64,000 nt of DNA from Nitratireductor soli (GTDB taxonomy: Bacteria > Pseudomonadota > Alphaproteobacteria > Rhizobiales > Rhizobiaceae), in NCBI RefSeq assembly GCF_001050155.1, contig NZ_LFVY01000022.1:17648-81647 (forward strand), written 5' to 3'. Positions 53,617 through 61,875 of this stretch are shown here, piece after piece; positions within the stretch are counted from its first letter, which is position 1, and each line of letters starts with the position of its first letter. The translations under genes were made by a program, and so were the position numbers. The notes beneath the pieces are model-generated. The model was not told where the DNA came from, searched no databases, and worked only from the letters and a program-made list of their open reading frames with translations.

Positions 53617-54795
53617 TTACTGCCCGCGCAATGGCTCGCCTTCACGCGCGCAGTCACGAAAAGCCTTGAAGAGCGTGCTCGCCAGTGACTGTTTTTCCTC
53701 GTCGAACTGCGCAAGAACGCCCGCTGATGGGTGAGCAAACTGGCTCGCTGGGACCTCTCCCGTGTTCATGGCCCAGCATATGAAATGTTCCCCGAATTCG
53801 GGGCCCATGCGTGGAACCCATTCACTATACCGCGTTGCAAATTCTCGGAATTGCGGCCGGTTATTGCGTTTCAGGAAAAGCTGGCCTCGTCTTATGGCGA
53901 GCAGTTTTCCGCGGTTCCCGTCGAGTATGAAGGGTGCGAGGAGCCGGCGGATATGAAACTTGAGACCTCCCTCGACGCGCCAAAGTTCGAGAAACAAGCC
54001 CTGGTACTCGCTGGCGTTCCCGCCCAGCCAGACACGCAAATTTTGCAAGAAGCTCGCTTTGCTCCAGTCTTTCACGCAAAGATTCATCTGCACGACACCG
54101 GCGGTGTTCAGATGTGCGCTGAGTTCGCGGAAGAACCGCACCAGAATTTGCTCTCCGGATTCGAGCGCATTTCGCGGGAGCAGCTCCATGCCGACGGGTG
54201 CATTGAAGACGATCCTATCGAAAACGGCATCCTGCACTGCCGAGAACAGATCTGATTCAAGGACTTCGACATTCGTAATCCCGTTCAGGGCAACATTGAA
54301 CCGCGCAAGCATCAGAGCACGGGGATTGATGTCGAGCGCCACCACGCGCCGGCAGTAGGAGGACATGGAGAGTGCGATGATGCCGCAACCACACCCCATA
54401 TCGAGGCCATCGCCGGTCGCACCGCGGATAAGGAGGTTGGACATTACCGGTCCCTCCCACAGCGGGTCGACATAGTTGTCCCGGTCCTTTGAGGCGCGGA
54501 CGACACGCATCGACTGGCGCAAGTCTGAGAAGATCAGGTGCGGGCCGATCATCCTTCCCTGGAATCTCGGAACCAAATCGTCCCCTTCCCGCACGACCAG
54601 GCTGAATCGTTCCATGGATTCGAGTATGCTGGAGGACAATGCCACCTCAATTGGCATGCGTGGCTGGGTATTGCCTTCGACAAGCTTCGCCACCGCGGAT
54701 TGCGACTGCGCTGCCAGGATTGTTTTGATAGCCTTGCCGAGTTCGGCGGCTGGTTGGCTATCCTTGGCGGACCATTGGAGCATTGGCAACGACAT
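53617..54795 (-). CDS. Class I SAM-dependent methyltransferase, unassigned
   Basis: A 392-residue protein. An N-terminal domain of about 135 residues (LGKAIKTILAAQSQSAVAKLV ... SLVVREGDDLVPRFQG) precedes a methyltransferase-small-type core: LDMGCGCGIIALSMSS (SAM site), VVALDINPRALMLARFNVALNG, VLESDLFSAV and FDRIVFNAPVGME, which is like the NPPY catalytic loop of N-methyltransferases but altered to NAPV. A further 150 residues at the C-terminus are unassigned. Base composition is lower in GC than the flanks, suggesting acquisition. The gene ends 215 bp from the TetR gene. Substrate unknown. Confidence 0.78.
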   Translation of the reverse strand: MSLPMLQWSAKDSQPAAELGKAIKTILAAQSQSAVAKLVEGNTQPRMPIEVALSSSILESMERFSLVVREGDDLVPRFQGRMIGPHLIFSDLRQSMRVVRASKDRDNYVDPLWEGPVMSNLLIRGATGDGLDMGCGCGIIALSMSSYCRRVVALDINPRALMLARFNVALNGITNVEVLESDLFSAVQDAVFDRIVFNAPVGMELLPRNALESGEQILVRFFRELSAHLNTAGVVQMNLCVKDWSKASFLQNLRVWLGGNASEYQGLFLELWRVEGGLKFHIRRLLAPFILDGNRGKLLAIRRGQLFLKRNNRPQFREFATRYSEWVPRMGPEFGEHFICWAMNTGEVPASQFAHPSAGVLAQFDEEKQSLASTLFKAFRDCAREGEPLRGQ

Positions 54796-54972
54796 CGGGC
54801 ACCTTACTCATTGGCCGGTGGGGAGCACCGCTGTGGAGCCAAACTGAAAGGCGAGCGGTCGTCCCGAGCGCCAGGCGATTGCAGGGCATTCCAATGCGCC
54901 ATTGCATGGCTCCAGCGCTGGAAAATATAGATGTCCTTTGGTTGCCTCGACCCAGCAACTCGGAGCCAGTGG

Positions 54973-55323
54973 CTACACCAAAAGCGGTAGGGAACTCGAT
55001 CCAAGCTCGGGATGCAAACTGCAAGGCGGCCCATTCCCAACCGTTCTTGCCTCGGGACCTGACTTTTGAAGCAATTGTTTCGCGAGAATCTCCATCGAAT
55101 CAGTGCTGAAAAAAATCTGGCCGTTCCACAATGTGCCTGCTTCGGCAGCAACGCTGCTAATGTCGGTCATGACCGCAACCACGACCTCCGGCGTGGTCGC
55201 TGGCGATGGCTGCTTCCAGGAAGCGGCGAGGCTGGTCTCAACGGCCAACATTGGGCGAATGCGCCATTCATCCAGAGATCGCCAGATAGCGGCAACGGGC
55301 CATGACAGAAGCCGCAACCCCAT
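54973..55323 (-). CDS. Small protein of unknown function upstream of the methyltransferase
   Basis: A 116-residue frame from ATG 55323 (MGLRLLSWPVAAIWRSLDEW), on the same strand as the methyltransferase with a 177-bp gap. The central part (TPEVVVAVMTDISSVAAEAG ... FFSTDSMEILAKQLLQKSG) reads like a folded helical protein, and DSMEIL in this setting is faintly reminiscent of the phosphopantetheine-site region of acyl carrier proteins. That resemblance is weak. The local GC is lower than the surroundings (34 of 60 bases at 54961-55020). Confidence 0.4.
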   Translation of the reverse strand: MGLRLLSWPVAAIWRSLDEWRIRPMLAVETSLAASWKQPSPATTPEVVVAVMTDISSVAAEAGTLWNGQIFFSTDSMEILAKQLLQKSGPEARTVGNGPPCSLHPELGSSSLPLLV

Positions 55324-55382
55324 CTCCCACACCCACAAAATGCCCGCCGTCTCCACACCCGCCAAAAGAAATCGTCTACCCT

Positions 55383-55409
55383 TGTCGAAATCCGCCTGCG
55401 CCGGACGAC
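55383..55409 (+). promoter_or_regulatory. Predicted ECF42-type promoter
   Basis: TGTCGA (55383-55388) and CGAC (55406-55409) are separated by 17 bp and lie about 40 bp before the YCII gene. As I recall, ECF42 sigma factors recognise TGTCGA at -35 and CGA/TC at -10, so the sigma factor encoded just downstream probably drives its own operon from here. Confidence 0.6.
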
Positions 55410-55446
55410 TATCGGCATTCCTGGCGCTTAAACATGGAGGTTTGTC

Positions 55447-55812
55447 ATGCGCTATGCCTGTCTCATCTATTACGATCCGAAGAAGCTGTTCGGCGGCTCT
55501 GCCGAGGCCAAGGCCGCATTGGAGCAGTGCGAAGGCTATGACGAGGCGCTGAAGGAGAGCGGGCATTTCGTTGCCGCCGAGGCGCTGGAAATGCCGGAGG
55601 GGTCGATGACCCTGACCGTGCGCGATGGCAAGATGTCGGCGGTCGACGGGCCGTTCATGGAAACCCGCGACATGCTCGGCGGCATCATCGTCATCGACGC
55701 GGCCGATCTGAACGAGGCGGTGCGCGTCGCCGGCGGCCATCCGCTGGCCAGGATCGGCGCCATCGAGGTGCGGCCCGTGGTGGACTTCAGCACGCCGCCG
55801 CCGGAGCTTTGA
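55447..55812 (+). CDS. YCII/DGPF-domain protein
   Basis: A 121-residue YCII-related protein. The family DG-PF signature is visible as SAVDGPFMETRDMLGGIIVID, followed by HPLARIGAIEVRPV; it begins MRYACLIYYD. These small ferredoxin-like-fold proteins are the standard genomic partners of ECF42 sigma factors; their biochemical role is not established. Its stop overlaps the sigma factor start. GGAGG precedes the ATG, and an ECF42-type promoter lies upstream. Confidence 0.93.
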   Translation: MRYACLIYYDPKKLFGGSAEAKAALEQCEGYDEALKESGHFVAAEALEMPEGSMTLTVRDGKMSAVDGPFMETRDMLGGIIVIDAADLNEAVRVAGGHPLARIGAIEVRPVVDFSTPPPEL

Positions 55813-57059
55813 ACGCGCCAGTGGCGGCATCCGAAGCCGAAGCGGCGCTCGAGGCGGCCTACCGGAAAGAGAAGCGCCGTGTTCTGGCGACACTGATCCG
55901 CCTGCTCGGCGGCTTCGACGCGGCGGAGGAGGCCCTGCACGAGGCCTTCGCCGCCGCGGCCCAGCGCTGGCCGCGCGAGGGCGTGCCCAAGAATCCGTAT
56001 GCCTGGCTGGTCTCGGCCGGCCGTTTCAAGACCATCGATCGCTGGCGGCGCGAGGGGCGGCAGGCCGCCCTCCTGCCGGAGCTGGCGGTGCTGATGGAGC
56101 CATTCGAGGAGCCGGAGATGCCAAAGGCCGTCGCCGACGACGAATTGCGGTTGATCTTCACCTGCTGCCATCCCGCACTTGCGCCCGACCAGCGCGTGGC
56201 GCTGACGCTGCGCGAGGTGGGCGGGCTGACGACGGAGGAGATCGCCCGCGCCTATCTGGCCACGCCGCCGACCATCGCCCAGCGGATCGTGCGCGCCAAG
56301 GCGAAGATCCGCGACGAGGCGATCCCCTATGCGGTGCCGGGCCGGGCGGAATTGGCCGAACGGTTCGAAAGCGTGCTGCGCGTCGTCTATCTGGTGTTTT
56401 CCGAAGGCTACGCGGCGACCGGGGGGCCGGTGCTGACGCGCGCCGACCTTTGCGCCGAGGCGATCCGGCTCGGGCGGCTCGTCGTCGGCCTGACCGGGGA
56501 GGCGGAGGCGAGCGGGCTTTTGGCGCTGATGTTGATCAACGAGGCGCGGCGCGCCTCGCGCACGGATGCTGCGGGCGACATCGTCCTGCTCGAGGCGCAG
56601 GACCGGGTGCTGTGGGACCGGGCGATGATCGCCGAGGCGGGGGAACTGATCGCCGCCGCCTTCGCCAGCCATGGCGTCGGGCCCTACACGCTGCAGGCGG
56701 CGATTGCCGCGCTGCACGCAGAGGCGGCAAGCTTTGCCGCAACCGACTGGCAGGCCATCGTCTCGCTCTACGATGTGCTCCTGCGCGTCGACCCCTCGCC
56801 GGTGGTGCGGCTCAACCGGGCGGCGGCGCTTGGCATGCGCGACGGGCCGGATGCGGGGCTTGCGGCGGTCGACGTGGCGATGGCGGCGGGCGGGCTCGAC
56901 GCCTATCACCTGGCGCACGCCGCCCGCGCCGACATGCTGCGCCGGCTGGGGCGGACGGCGGACGCGCGCGCTGCCTATGGCAAGGCCTTGGAGCTGGTGC
57001 ACCAGGAGGCCGAGCGACGGTTTCTCGAGCGGCGGCTGGCCGCCCTCGAAAACGGGTGA
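55809..57059 (+). CDS. ECF42-type RNA polymerase sigma factor with C-terminal extension
   Basis: A 416-residue ECF sigma factor. Region 2 (about 15-80) has RVLATLIRLLGGFDAAEEALHEAF and NPYAWLVSAGRFKTIDRWRR; region 4 (about 110-170) has ALTLREVGGLTTEEIARAYLATPPTIAQRIVRAK. An extension of more than 200 residues with TPR-like helices (VVRLNRAAALGMRDGPDAGLAAVDVAMAAG) characterises the ECF42 group; no anti-sigma factor is needed for this group as far as is known. The start is TTG 55809, overlapping the YCII stop (TTGA); GTG 55821 is possible. Likely autoregulated through the promoter at 55383. Confidence 0.92.
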   Translation: MNAPVAASEAEAALEAAYRKEKRRVLATLIRLLGGFDAAEEALHEAFAAAAQRWPREGVPKNPYAWLVSAGRFKTIDRWRREGRQAALLPELAVLMEPFEEPEMPKAVADDELRLIFTCCHPALAPDQRVALTLREVGGLTTEEIARAYLATPPTIAQRIVRAKAKIRDEAIPYAVPGRAELAERFESVLRVVYLVFSEGYAATGGPVLTRADLCAEAIRLGRLVVGLTGEAEASGLLALMLINEARRASRTDAAGDIVLLEAQDRVLWDRAMIAEAGELIAAAFASHGVGPYTLQAAIAALHAEAASFAATDWQAIVSLYDVLLRVDPSPVVRLNRAAALGMRDGPDAGLAAVDVAMAAGGLDAYHLAHAARADMLRRLGRTADARAAYGKALELVHQEAERRFLERRLAALENG

Positions 57060-57175
57060 GCGGCTGCATCCATCACCGCCAGGTGGAAAACCGGCCCCGT
57101 CGCGCAAAGCTGAATGACAAATGGCGTCGTCTGTGATCAAGCTCGCGGCGAGAAGACTTTCTTGAGATCACTGAA

Positions 57176-57508
57176 ATGAGTGCGTTTTCGTTCCTGCTCC
57201 TGTCCGTCTCGACGGCCACGTTCGTCGGTGCGGCCAGCGCCGCCAAGACCTGGAGCCTGCTGCAGCCCAGCGGGCGCTGGCTGGCGCTGACCCTGATCCT
57301 CTACACGCTCGGCAATCTGATCATGCTGCGGCTGATCCGCGAGATGGGCCTGGGCGTGGCGATCAGCCTGTCGGCGGTGATCCAGCTCGTCGCCATCAAT
57401 TTCGTCGCATTGGTGATTTTTGGCGAAAAGGTTTCGGCCGTGCAGGGGGCGGGCCTGGCACTGGCCATCGTCGCCGTGGCGCTGATCACGCTGTTTCCCC
57501 CCAATTGA
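57176..57508 (+). CDS. Small EamA/SMR-like membrane transporter
   Basis: A 110-residue protein with four hydrophobic segments (FSFLLLSVSTATFVGAAS, LALTLILYTLGNLIMLRLI, AISLSAVIQLVAINFVALVIF and GAGLALAIVAVALITLF), the size and layout of small multidrug resistance-type transporters. The glutamate in IFGEKVSAVQG corresponds to the usual loop before helix four, but the helix-one glutamate of EmrE-like drug pumps is absent, so drug efflux is uncertain. Single gene, 116 bp after the sigma factor. Confidence 0.8.
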   Translation: MSAFSFLLLSVSTATFVGAASAAKTWSLLQPSGRWLALTLILYTLGNLIMLRLIREMGLGVAISLSAVIQLVAINFVALVIFGEKVSAVQGAGLALAIVAVALITLFPPN

Positions 57509-57518
57509 GGAAAGCGGA

Positions 57519-57636
57519 CGAAACCGCCCGGACGGGACAGGAGCGCGTCTGCCGATGCGCCGGTGCCAGGCGGAGAAACCGGGAAAATCCGTCCTGTATT
57601 CCATACCGTCGCGCCCGGTTGACACGGGCGGTTTCG
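57519..57636. repeat. 118-bp stretch bounded by 12-bp inverted repeats
   Basis: CGAAACCGCCCG (57519-57530) and CGGGCGGTTTCG (57625-57636) are exact inverted copies enclosing 94 bp between two convergent genes. This may be a long-loop terminator or a small palindromic element. Confidence 0.4.
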
Positions 57637-57673
57637 CTGCAGGGAAAAACGCCGCCTGCGGCCGAAAGTTCCC

Positions 57674-58228
57674 TCACAGCGCGTCGATCAGGGCTTGCGT
57701 ATCGGTGACTTTGCAGAATTCGAAGCCCAGCGTTGCCACATGCGCGGTCTGGACGGTTTCGGCCGGCATCGTGCCGCCCTTGCCGTCGGGCAGGTCGAAA
57801 CAATCGCAGGCGTCGGCCACCAGCACCATCGGCCAGCCCATATTGGCGCCGGTGCGGATGGTGGTCGACACGCACATGTCGGTCGAGATGCCGCAGGCGA
57901 CGACCGTCTTCGCGCCGAGACGGCGCAGGCGCAGATCGAGATCGGTGCCGATGAAGGCGGAGTTGACGCTTTTGGAAACCAGTTCCTCGCCCGCCAGCGG
58001 CTCGAAGCCGGGGCGCAGCGCATTGCCGGGCTGGCCGGGGCGCAGGGTGGAATTCGGCTCGACCGAATCGTGCCTGACATGGATGACCGGTCGCCCGGCG
58101 GCGCGCCAGGCGGCAAGCAACGCCTGGCCGTTGCGGTCGACATCCCCGTTCCAGCGGCGCGGCCAGGGCGCGTGATCGAAGGCCTGCTGGTAATCGACCA
58201 GGAGGAGGACGGCGCCGTCGAGTTCCAT
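57674..58228 (-). CDS. Isochorismatase-family cysteine hydrolase
   Basis: A 184-residue cysteine hydrolase. The catalytic triad of the family is visible: Asp12 in LLLVDYQQAF, Lys86 in ELVSKSVNSAF and Cys119 in GISTDMCVSTT. Such enzymes hydrolyse amides or related substrates (nicotinamide, carbamoyl compounds and others); the substrate is not determined. ATG 58228 has AAAGG upstream. It lies downstream of the MFS gene on the same strand, with a 93-bp gap, so the two may work together. Confidence 0.92.
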   Translation of the reverse strand: MELDGAVLLLVDYQQAFDHAPWPRRWNGDVDRNGQALLAAWRAAGRPVIHVRHDSVEPNSTLRPGQPGNALRPGFEPLAGEELVSKSVNSAFIGTDLDLRLRRLGAKTVVACGISTDMCVSTTIRTGANMGWPMVLVADACDCFDLPDGKGGTMPAETVQTAHVATLGFEFCKVTDTQALIDAL

Positions 58229-58321
58229 TGCGGTTGCCTTTCGAAATTGCGCTGTCGCGGCCGTGGTCGGTCGCGCGGGAGCAGCCGATGCTAACGCCTT
58301 GGGCCATGACGGCAAGGGCCA

Positions 58322-59500
58322 TCACGGCCGTATCGCCGGTTTTGATTGGGCCACGCGGTCGGCGATGAGGAGCGCGCCGCCGGCACCAAGACCGATGCCC
58401 AGCACGAGGGCAGAGGCGACTGCTCCGCGCTGCTCGAGGGCCAGCGAGGCCAGGGTGAGAAGCGCCATCAGGGCGATGTTGTTGGCGCTTTCGGAGACCG
58501 ACAGCACCAGCCCCCGGGAACTGCCGGGCGCGGCCGCGGCGCGGGCGGCCAGCAGCGCCGTGCTGGCCGGGGCGGCAAGGCCGAGCGCCGCACCCCAAAG
58601 GGCAAGCGCGACCAGCGCGGCGGCCAGCGGCAGCGGCAGCGCCAGGAAGGCGGCAAAGGCCAGGCAGAGGAGGCCGACGGCGGCGAGCAGCAGCGCCTCG
58701 TCGCCGGCAAGCGCCCGGCGCGCCCGCCCGACAGTGAGATTGCCCGCCGCCAACCCGCCGCCGAAGGCCGTGACCGCCAGGCCCGTCTGGGCGGTGTCGA
58801 TGCCGTAGCGCCGGCGCAGGATCTCGCCGCTGAGCGCGAAGCCGGCGACGGCGGCGCCGTTGTACAGCGCCTTGGCGGTGATCAGCCGGGCGATGGCCGG
58901 CCGCAGGAGAATGGCGGGCGAGGCGCGCCCGGCCGCATGGGGCGCCGCCTCCCGCCGCGGCAGCACGATGGAGGCGAAGGGCAAGAGCACCAGGCAGCCG
59001 GCGGCACTGGCCAGAAACGGCGCGCGCCAGCCGGCCGCCTCGGTCAAAACGCCGGCCAGCGCCGGCCCGCCGATGATGCCGGCCGTCATGCCGAGCATGG
59101 CAAGCCCCATCGCCGCCGCATGGTCGCGCGGCGGATAGTGATCGGCGATCAGCGCGAAGACGGCGGGAATGAGCGCCGCTGCCGCCAGCCCGCCCAGAAC
59201 ACGCAGGGCGATGGCGATGGCGAGCGACGGCGCGAGCGTGACGGCGACGCCGTCGGCGGCAAGCAGGATGAGCGCGGCGATCAGCAGCCGGCGCCGGCTG
59301 AGCCGATGCGCCAAGAGGCCGAAAAGCGGCGCGCCGAGCGCATAGGCCAGCGCATAGGCCGAGATCAGCCAGGCGGCCGCCGCCGGCGGCGCGGCAAAGG
59401 CCGTGGCGATGGGCGTGAGCATCGGGGCGATCATGAATTCGGTCGCGCCGACGAAGAAGACGGCCAGCGCAAGCACCGGCAGGAGAAGCCGTGAGGGCAT
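58322..59500 (-). CDS. MFS transporter (AraJ/Bcr-like efflux type)
   Basis: A 392-residue major facilitator with about twelve membrane segments. The opening LALAVFFVGATEFMIAPMLTPIA and the loop GLLAHRLSRRRLLI (motif A region) resemble the AraJ/YdhP-type efflux subgroup. ATG 59500 follows GGGAG; the open frame extends upstream, but the membrane topology fits the short form. Composition is extremely alanine-rich, in keeping with the GC content. Substrate unknown. Confidence 0.92.
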   Translation of the reverse strand: MPSRLLLPVLALAVFFVGATEFMIAPMLTPIATAFAAPPAAAAWLISAYALAYALGAPLFGLLAHRLSRRRLLIAALILLAADGVAVTLAPSLAIAIALRVLGGLAAAALIPAVFALIADHYPPRDHAAAMGLAMLGMTAGIIGGPALAGVLTEAAGWRAPFLASAAGCLVLLPFASIVLPRREAAPHAAGRASPAILLRPAIARLITAKALYNGAAVAGFALSGEILRRRYGIDTAQTGLAVTAFGGGLAAGNLTVGRARRALAGDEALLLAAVGLLCLAFAAFLALPLPLAAALVALALWGAALGLAAPASTALLAARAAAAPGSSRGLVLSVSESANNIALMALLTLASLALEQRGAVASALVLGIGLGAGGALLIADRVAQSKPAIRP

Positions 59501-59919
59501 GGGATGCTCCCTGTGGAACAGATGTGCGGAGCGCGCGGATGCACGCGCGGCGGCGAAGGATTTTGGGGGAAGAAAAAAAGCACCGGGCGGCGCGCAGCCG
59601 GCCAAAAGGGAGAAGAGGGTGCTTCGGGTGCCGGCTGGCAAGGGCCGCAAGGCGCGGCGCGGGCAGGGGATTTATGTGGCAGCGATTGCCGGGGAAATCA
59701 AGGGGCAGGGTACAGGCGGCGGCGCGTCAATCCGGCGCTGATCGAGCGTTTCGCGAGGCGCGGCACGGACAGGCCGCCCGACTGCCGCGCCCCGGCTGCG
59801 GCCGTCGTCGTCCAAACCGTGGCCGAGGCACTGGAGCACAGGGCGGTGGTCGAGCGCCGCGGCTGGATGGCCAACCCGCCGCCTGGAACGCGATTGGGCG
59901 GGAACTGCTCCCCGCGAGA
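59501..59919. other. 419-bp region without a supported gene
   Basis: Between the MFS start and the GFA gene end. Open frames exist on both strands, but none has a start with a Shine-Dalgarno or a recognisable family. One plus-strand frame around 59720-59900 (NPALIERFARRGTDRPPDC, VVVQTVAEALEHRAVVERRG) reads somewhat like protein and might be a decayed gene fragment. The MFS promoter must lie at the left side. Confidence 0.4.
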
Positions 59920-60348
59920 TCAGGAGGGGGAGGAATGCGCCTCAGGAAAGGCTTCCAGTTCGAGCCACCGATGTCGCTGCTCGGGCCAGTGGAGCCTCTG
60001 TGGCGGTGGGAAATCCGGATCCTCGAAACAGCCCACCGACACGGAAATCGCGTCCTTGAGCGCCTCGGCGCTCATGAAGACCACGGTCCCGCATTCGACG
60101 CAGAAATGCTGATCGAGCCAAGCGCCCGACTGCCCGGTCCTACGCCAAGATTTTGTCCGCCCCTTGCGCGCCACGACCGCGTCGTTGCGATAGATGGCCC
60201 GGTAGGAAAAGGCTGTTCCGGTGCAGCGCTGGCATTCGGCGCAGGAACAGGCATAGACTCGCCGCGGTGTGCCGGCGCAGACAAGCTCCACCTGCCGGCA
60301 CGAGCACACCGCCGTGCGCAACACGGCCGTTCCCTTACGCGACGGCAT
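59920..60348 (-). CDS. GFA-family (CENP-V/GFA fold) zinc protein
   Basis: A 142-residue protein of the GFA family. Zinc-binding cysteines are visible in CSCRQVELVC, ACSCAECQRCTG and QHFCVECGT, spaced as in the family. Although named for glutathione-dependent formaldehyde activation, most members have no proven activity. It overlaps the end of the oxidoreductase gene by 14 bp on the same strand, so the two are an operon. Confidence 0.92.
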   Translation of the reverse strand: MPSRKGTAVLRTAVCSCRQVELVCAGTPRRVYACSCAECQRCTGTAFSYRAIYRNDAVVARKGRTKSWRRTGQSGAWLDQHFCVECGTVVFMSAEALKDAISVSVGCFEDPDFPPPQRLHWPEQRHRWLELEAFPEAHSSPS

Positions 60349-61240
60349 CGTGCGTCATGCCATTGCGCTGGAACAACGGGGCAAGTGCGGCGAAGTCGGC
60401 GTCGGCGCCGTCCTGCGCCAACGCTTGGCGAAAGAACCTGTCCATGGCGCGCGGCAGGGCCGCGTCGAGACCTTGCTCCTCGCAAGCCTCCAACAGGTGC
60501 TGAAAGGCGCTGTGATGTGCGCCGAGGGAGGCCAGCGTCGCGTCATCGCCGGCAAAGCGGCAACGCGCCGTTCGATCGACGAGGTCGAGCAGGGCCGCAT
60601 CGACGACAGGCTTGAAGGCGAGAAGCTGGCGGCGGAACATGTCAAGTTCGAGACCTTCCACCTGCACAAGCGCCATGCCCTGCAAGGCCCCGAAGAGGCC
60701 GCCCCACATCTGCGTGAGCAAGGCGGTGTCCAGGGCTGAGGCCTGCCCCGGAACCTCCCCCACGTGGCTGGTCTGGCCGCCGAGGACGAGGAGCGCGGGC
60801 AAGCAGGCTTCGTAGGCCCTGCTGGATCCCGAGTAGAGGAGCGCAGCCTCTGCTCGGCCGATGAAATCCGGCGTCGCCATGATCGCGCCGTCCAGGTAGT
60901 CCGCGCCCTGCGCACCGAGCCAGTCGGCTTCCTCCCGCGCAAGCCGCGGCGATCCAGACGTGAGCTGCACGACGGTTTTGCCGGCCAGGAGCGAGGCGAC
61001 GCGATCGCGCTTCAGCAATGCATTGCTTGCCGCATGGTCGAGCACGTTGACGAATATGATCTCGGCCGCGCCGAGGGCGTCTTCTACCGTCGCGGCGCCC
61101 TTTGCCCCCATCGCGATCAGTGGTTCGCATTTCGCTGCGGTACGATTCCACACCCACGTAGGATGCCCCGCTTTCAGGAGCGTTCTGGCAATGGAGGAGC
61201 CCATGCGCCCCGTGCCGAGGACGCAAACTGGTCGTTTCAT
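60335..61240 (-). CDS. Imine reductase-like NAD(P)-dependent oxidoreductase
   Basis: A 301-residue enzyme of the beta-hydroxyacid dehydrogenase superfamily. The Rossmann motif is VCVLGTGRMGSSIARTLLKAGH (residues about 5-26), with arginine after the second strand (WNRTAAKC) suggesting NADPH. The catalytic lysine of true beta-hydroxyacid dehydrogenases is replaced: the inter-domain helix reads SALDTALLTQMWGGL, with an Asp at the position used by imine reductases. It therefore probably reduces C=N bonds or performs reductive amination. ATG 61240 has GGAG upstream. It is divergent from an HxlR regulator and overlaps the GFA gene. Confidence 0.85.
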   Translation of the reverse strand: MKRPVCVLGTGRMGSSIARTLLKAGHPTWVWNRTAAKCEPLIAMGAKGAATVEDALGAAEIIFVNVLDHAASNALLKRDRVASLLAGKTVVQLTSGSPRLAREEADWLGAQGADYLDGAIMATPDFIGRAEAALLYSGSSRAYEACLPALLVLGGQTSHVGEVPGQASALDTALLTQMWGGLFGALQGMALVQVEGLELDMFRRQLLAFKPVVDAALLDLVDRTARCRFAGDDATLASLGAHHSAFQHLLEACEEQGLDAALPRAMDRFFRQALAQDGADADFAALAPLFQRNGMTHDAVA

Positions 61241-61319
61241 GATTGTCTCCGGGCCTGTGGCCTTAAAGGTTTCCGTTTGAGCGCGTGCGAAGCGAAGGTA
61301 TAAGTTCATCCGATGTTTT

Positions 61320-61333
61320 GAAGTACGCACTTC
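61320..61333. promoter_or_regulatory. Candidate HxlR operator
   Basis: The inverted repeat GAAGT-ACGC-ACTTC lies in the 128-bp divergent region between the imine reductase-like gene and the HxlR regulator; a related half-site (AGGTAAGTGT) follows. Operator role inferred from position. Confidence 0.45.
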
Positions 61334-61368
61334 CAGGTAAGTGTCGGAAACTGTCAGGAGCCCGAGAG

Positions 61369-61710
61369 ATGACGGACGAGAACTCGGATGATTGCGGCTT
61401 CGCCGCGGCGCTGCAGGCGATCGGTGGAAAATGGAAGACGTCGCTGCTGTGGGCGCTGCACTTGCGTTCGCACCGCTTCGCCGAGCTGCGCCGGCTGTCA
61501 CGGGGCATCAGCGAAAAGGTCCTGACCCAGCAATTGCGGCAGATGGAGGCCGACGGCCTGATCAGCCGTCACGACTACGGAGAGGTGCCACCCCGCGTCG
61601 AATACACGGTCACGCCGCTCGGGCTGAGCCTGAACGATGCCGTGACGGCCATGTCGAAATGGGGAAAGCAGCACGAGGCCTGGAAGGCGCGCCGGCAGTA
61701 CGCGGCATAG
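61369..61710 (+). CDS. HxlR-family winged-helix regulator
   Basis: A 113-residue HxlR/DUF24 transcription factor: GGKWKTSLLWALHLRSHRFAEL, LSRGISEKVLTQQLRQMEADGLI and EYTVTPLGLSL are the family blocks. The N-terminal cysteine (DDCGF) is at the position where redox- or electrophile-sensing HxlR proteins carry theirs. ATG 61369 follows AGGAG. It is divergent from the oxidoreductase-GFA operon and probably controls it in response to a reactive carbonyl or thiol-reactive compound; this is inference. Confidence 0.92.
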   Translation: MTDENSDDCGFAAALQAIGGKWKTSLLWALHLRSHRFAELRRLSRGISEKVLTQQLRQMEADGLISRHDYGEVPPRVEYTVTPLGLSLNDAVTAMSKWGKQHEAWKARRQYAA

Positions 61711-61875
61711 CGGCATGCCGTGACGGTCGGCGACCAGGCATTCACGTCGTTACGCGCCATTGCCCGGCCTCCCTCCGCCAACCTTATCCACCCCAACCCC
61801 ATATTGCCGCCACGCCCTCGCTCCTGCTCTACTGCCCGGGCGATTCTGCCGGTGGCCATCTGCGAGGGAGCGAGC

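Noticed and set aside
54758..55151. Minus-strand frames between the methyltransferase and the small protein
   Set aside because: They overlap each other in different frames, have no Shine-Dalgarno and show no family features; I could not show a frameshifted single gene either.
55536..57140. A 534-codon minus-strand open frame
   Set aside because: Antisense to the YCII-sigma factor operon, which has family motifs and a matching promoter.
57176..57508. EmrE-type multidrug pump
   Set aside because: The size and four segments fit, but the essential glutamate in the first helix is missing, so only an SMR/EamA-like call is justified.
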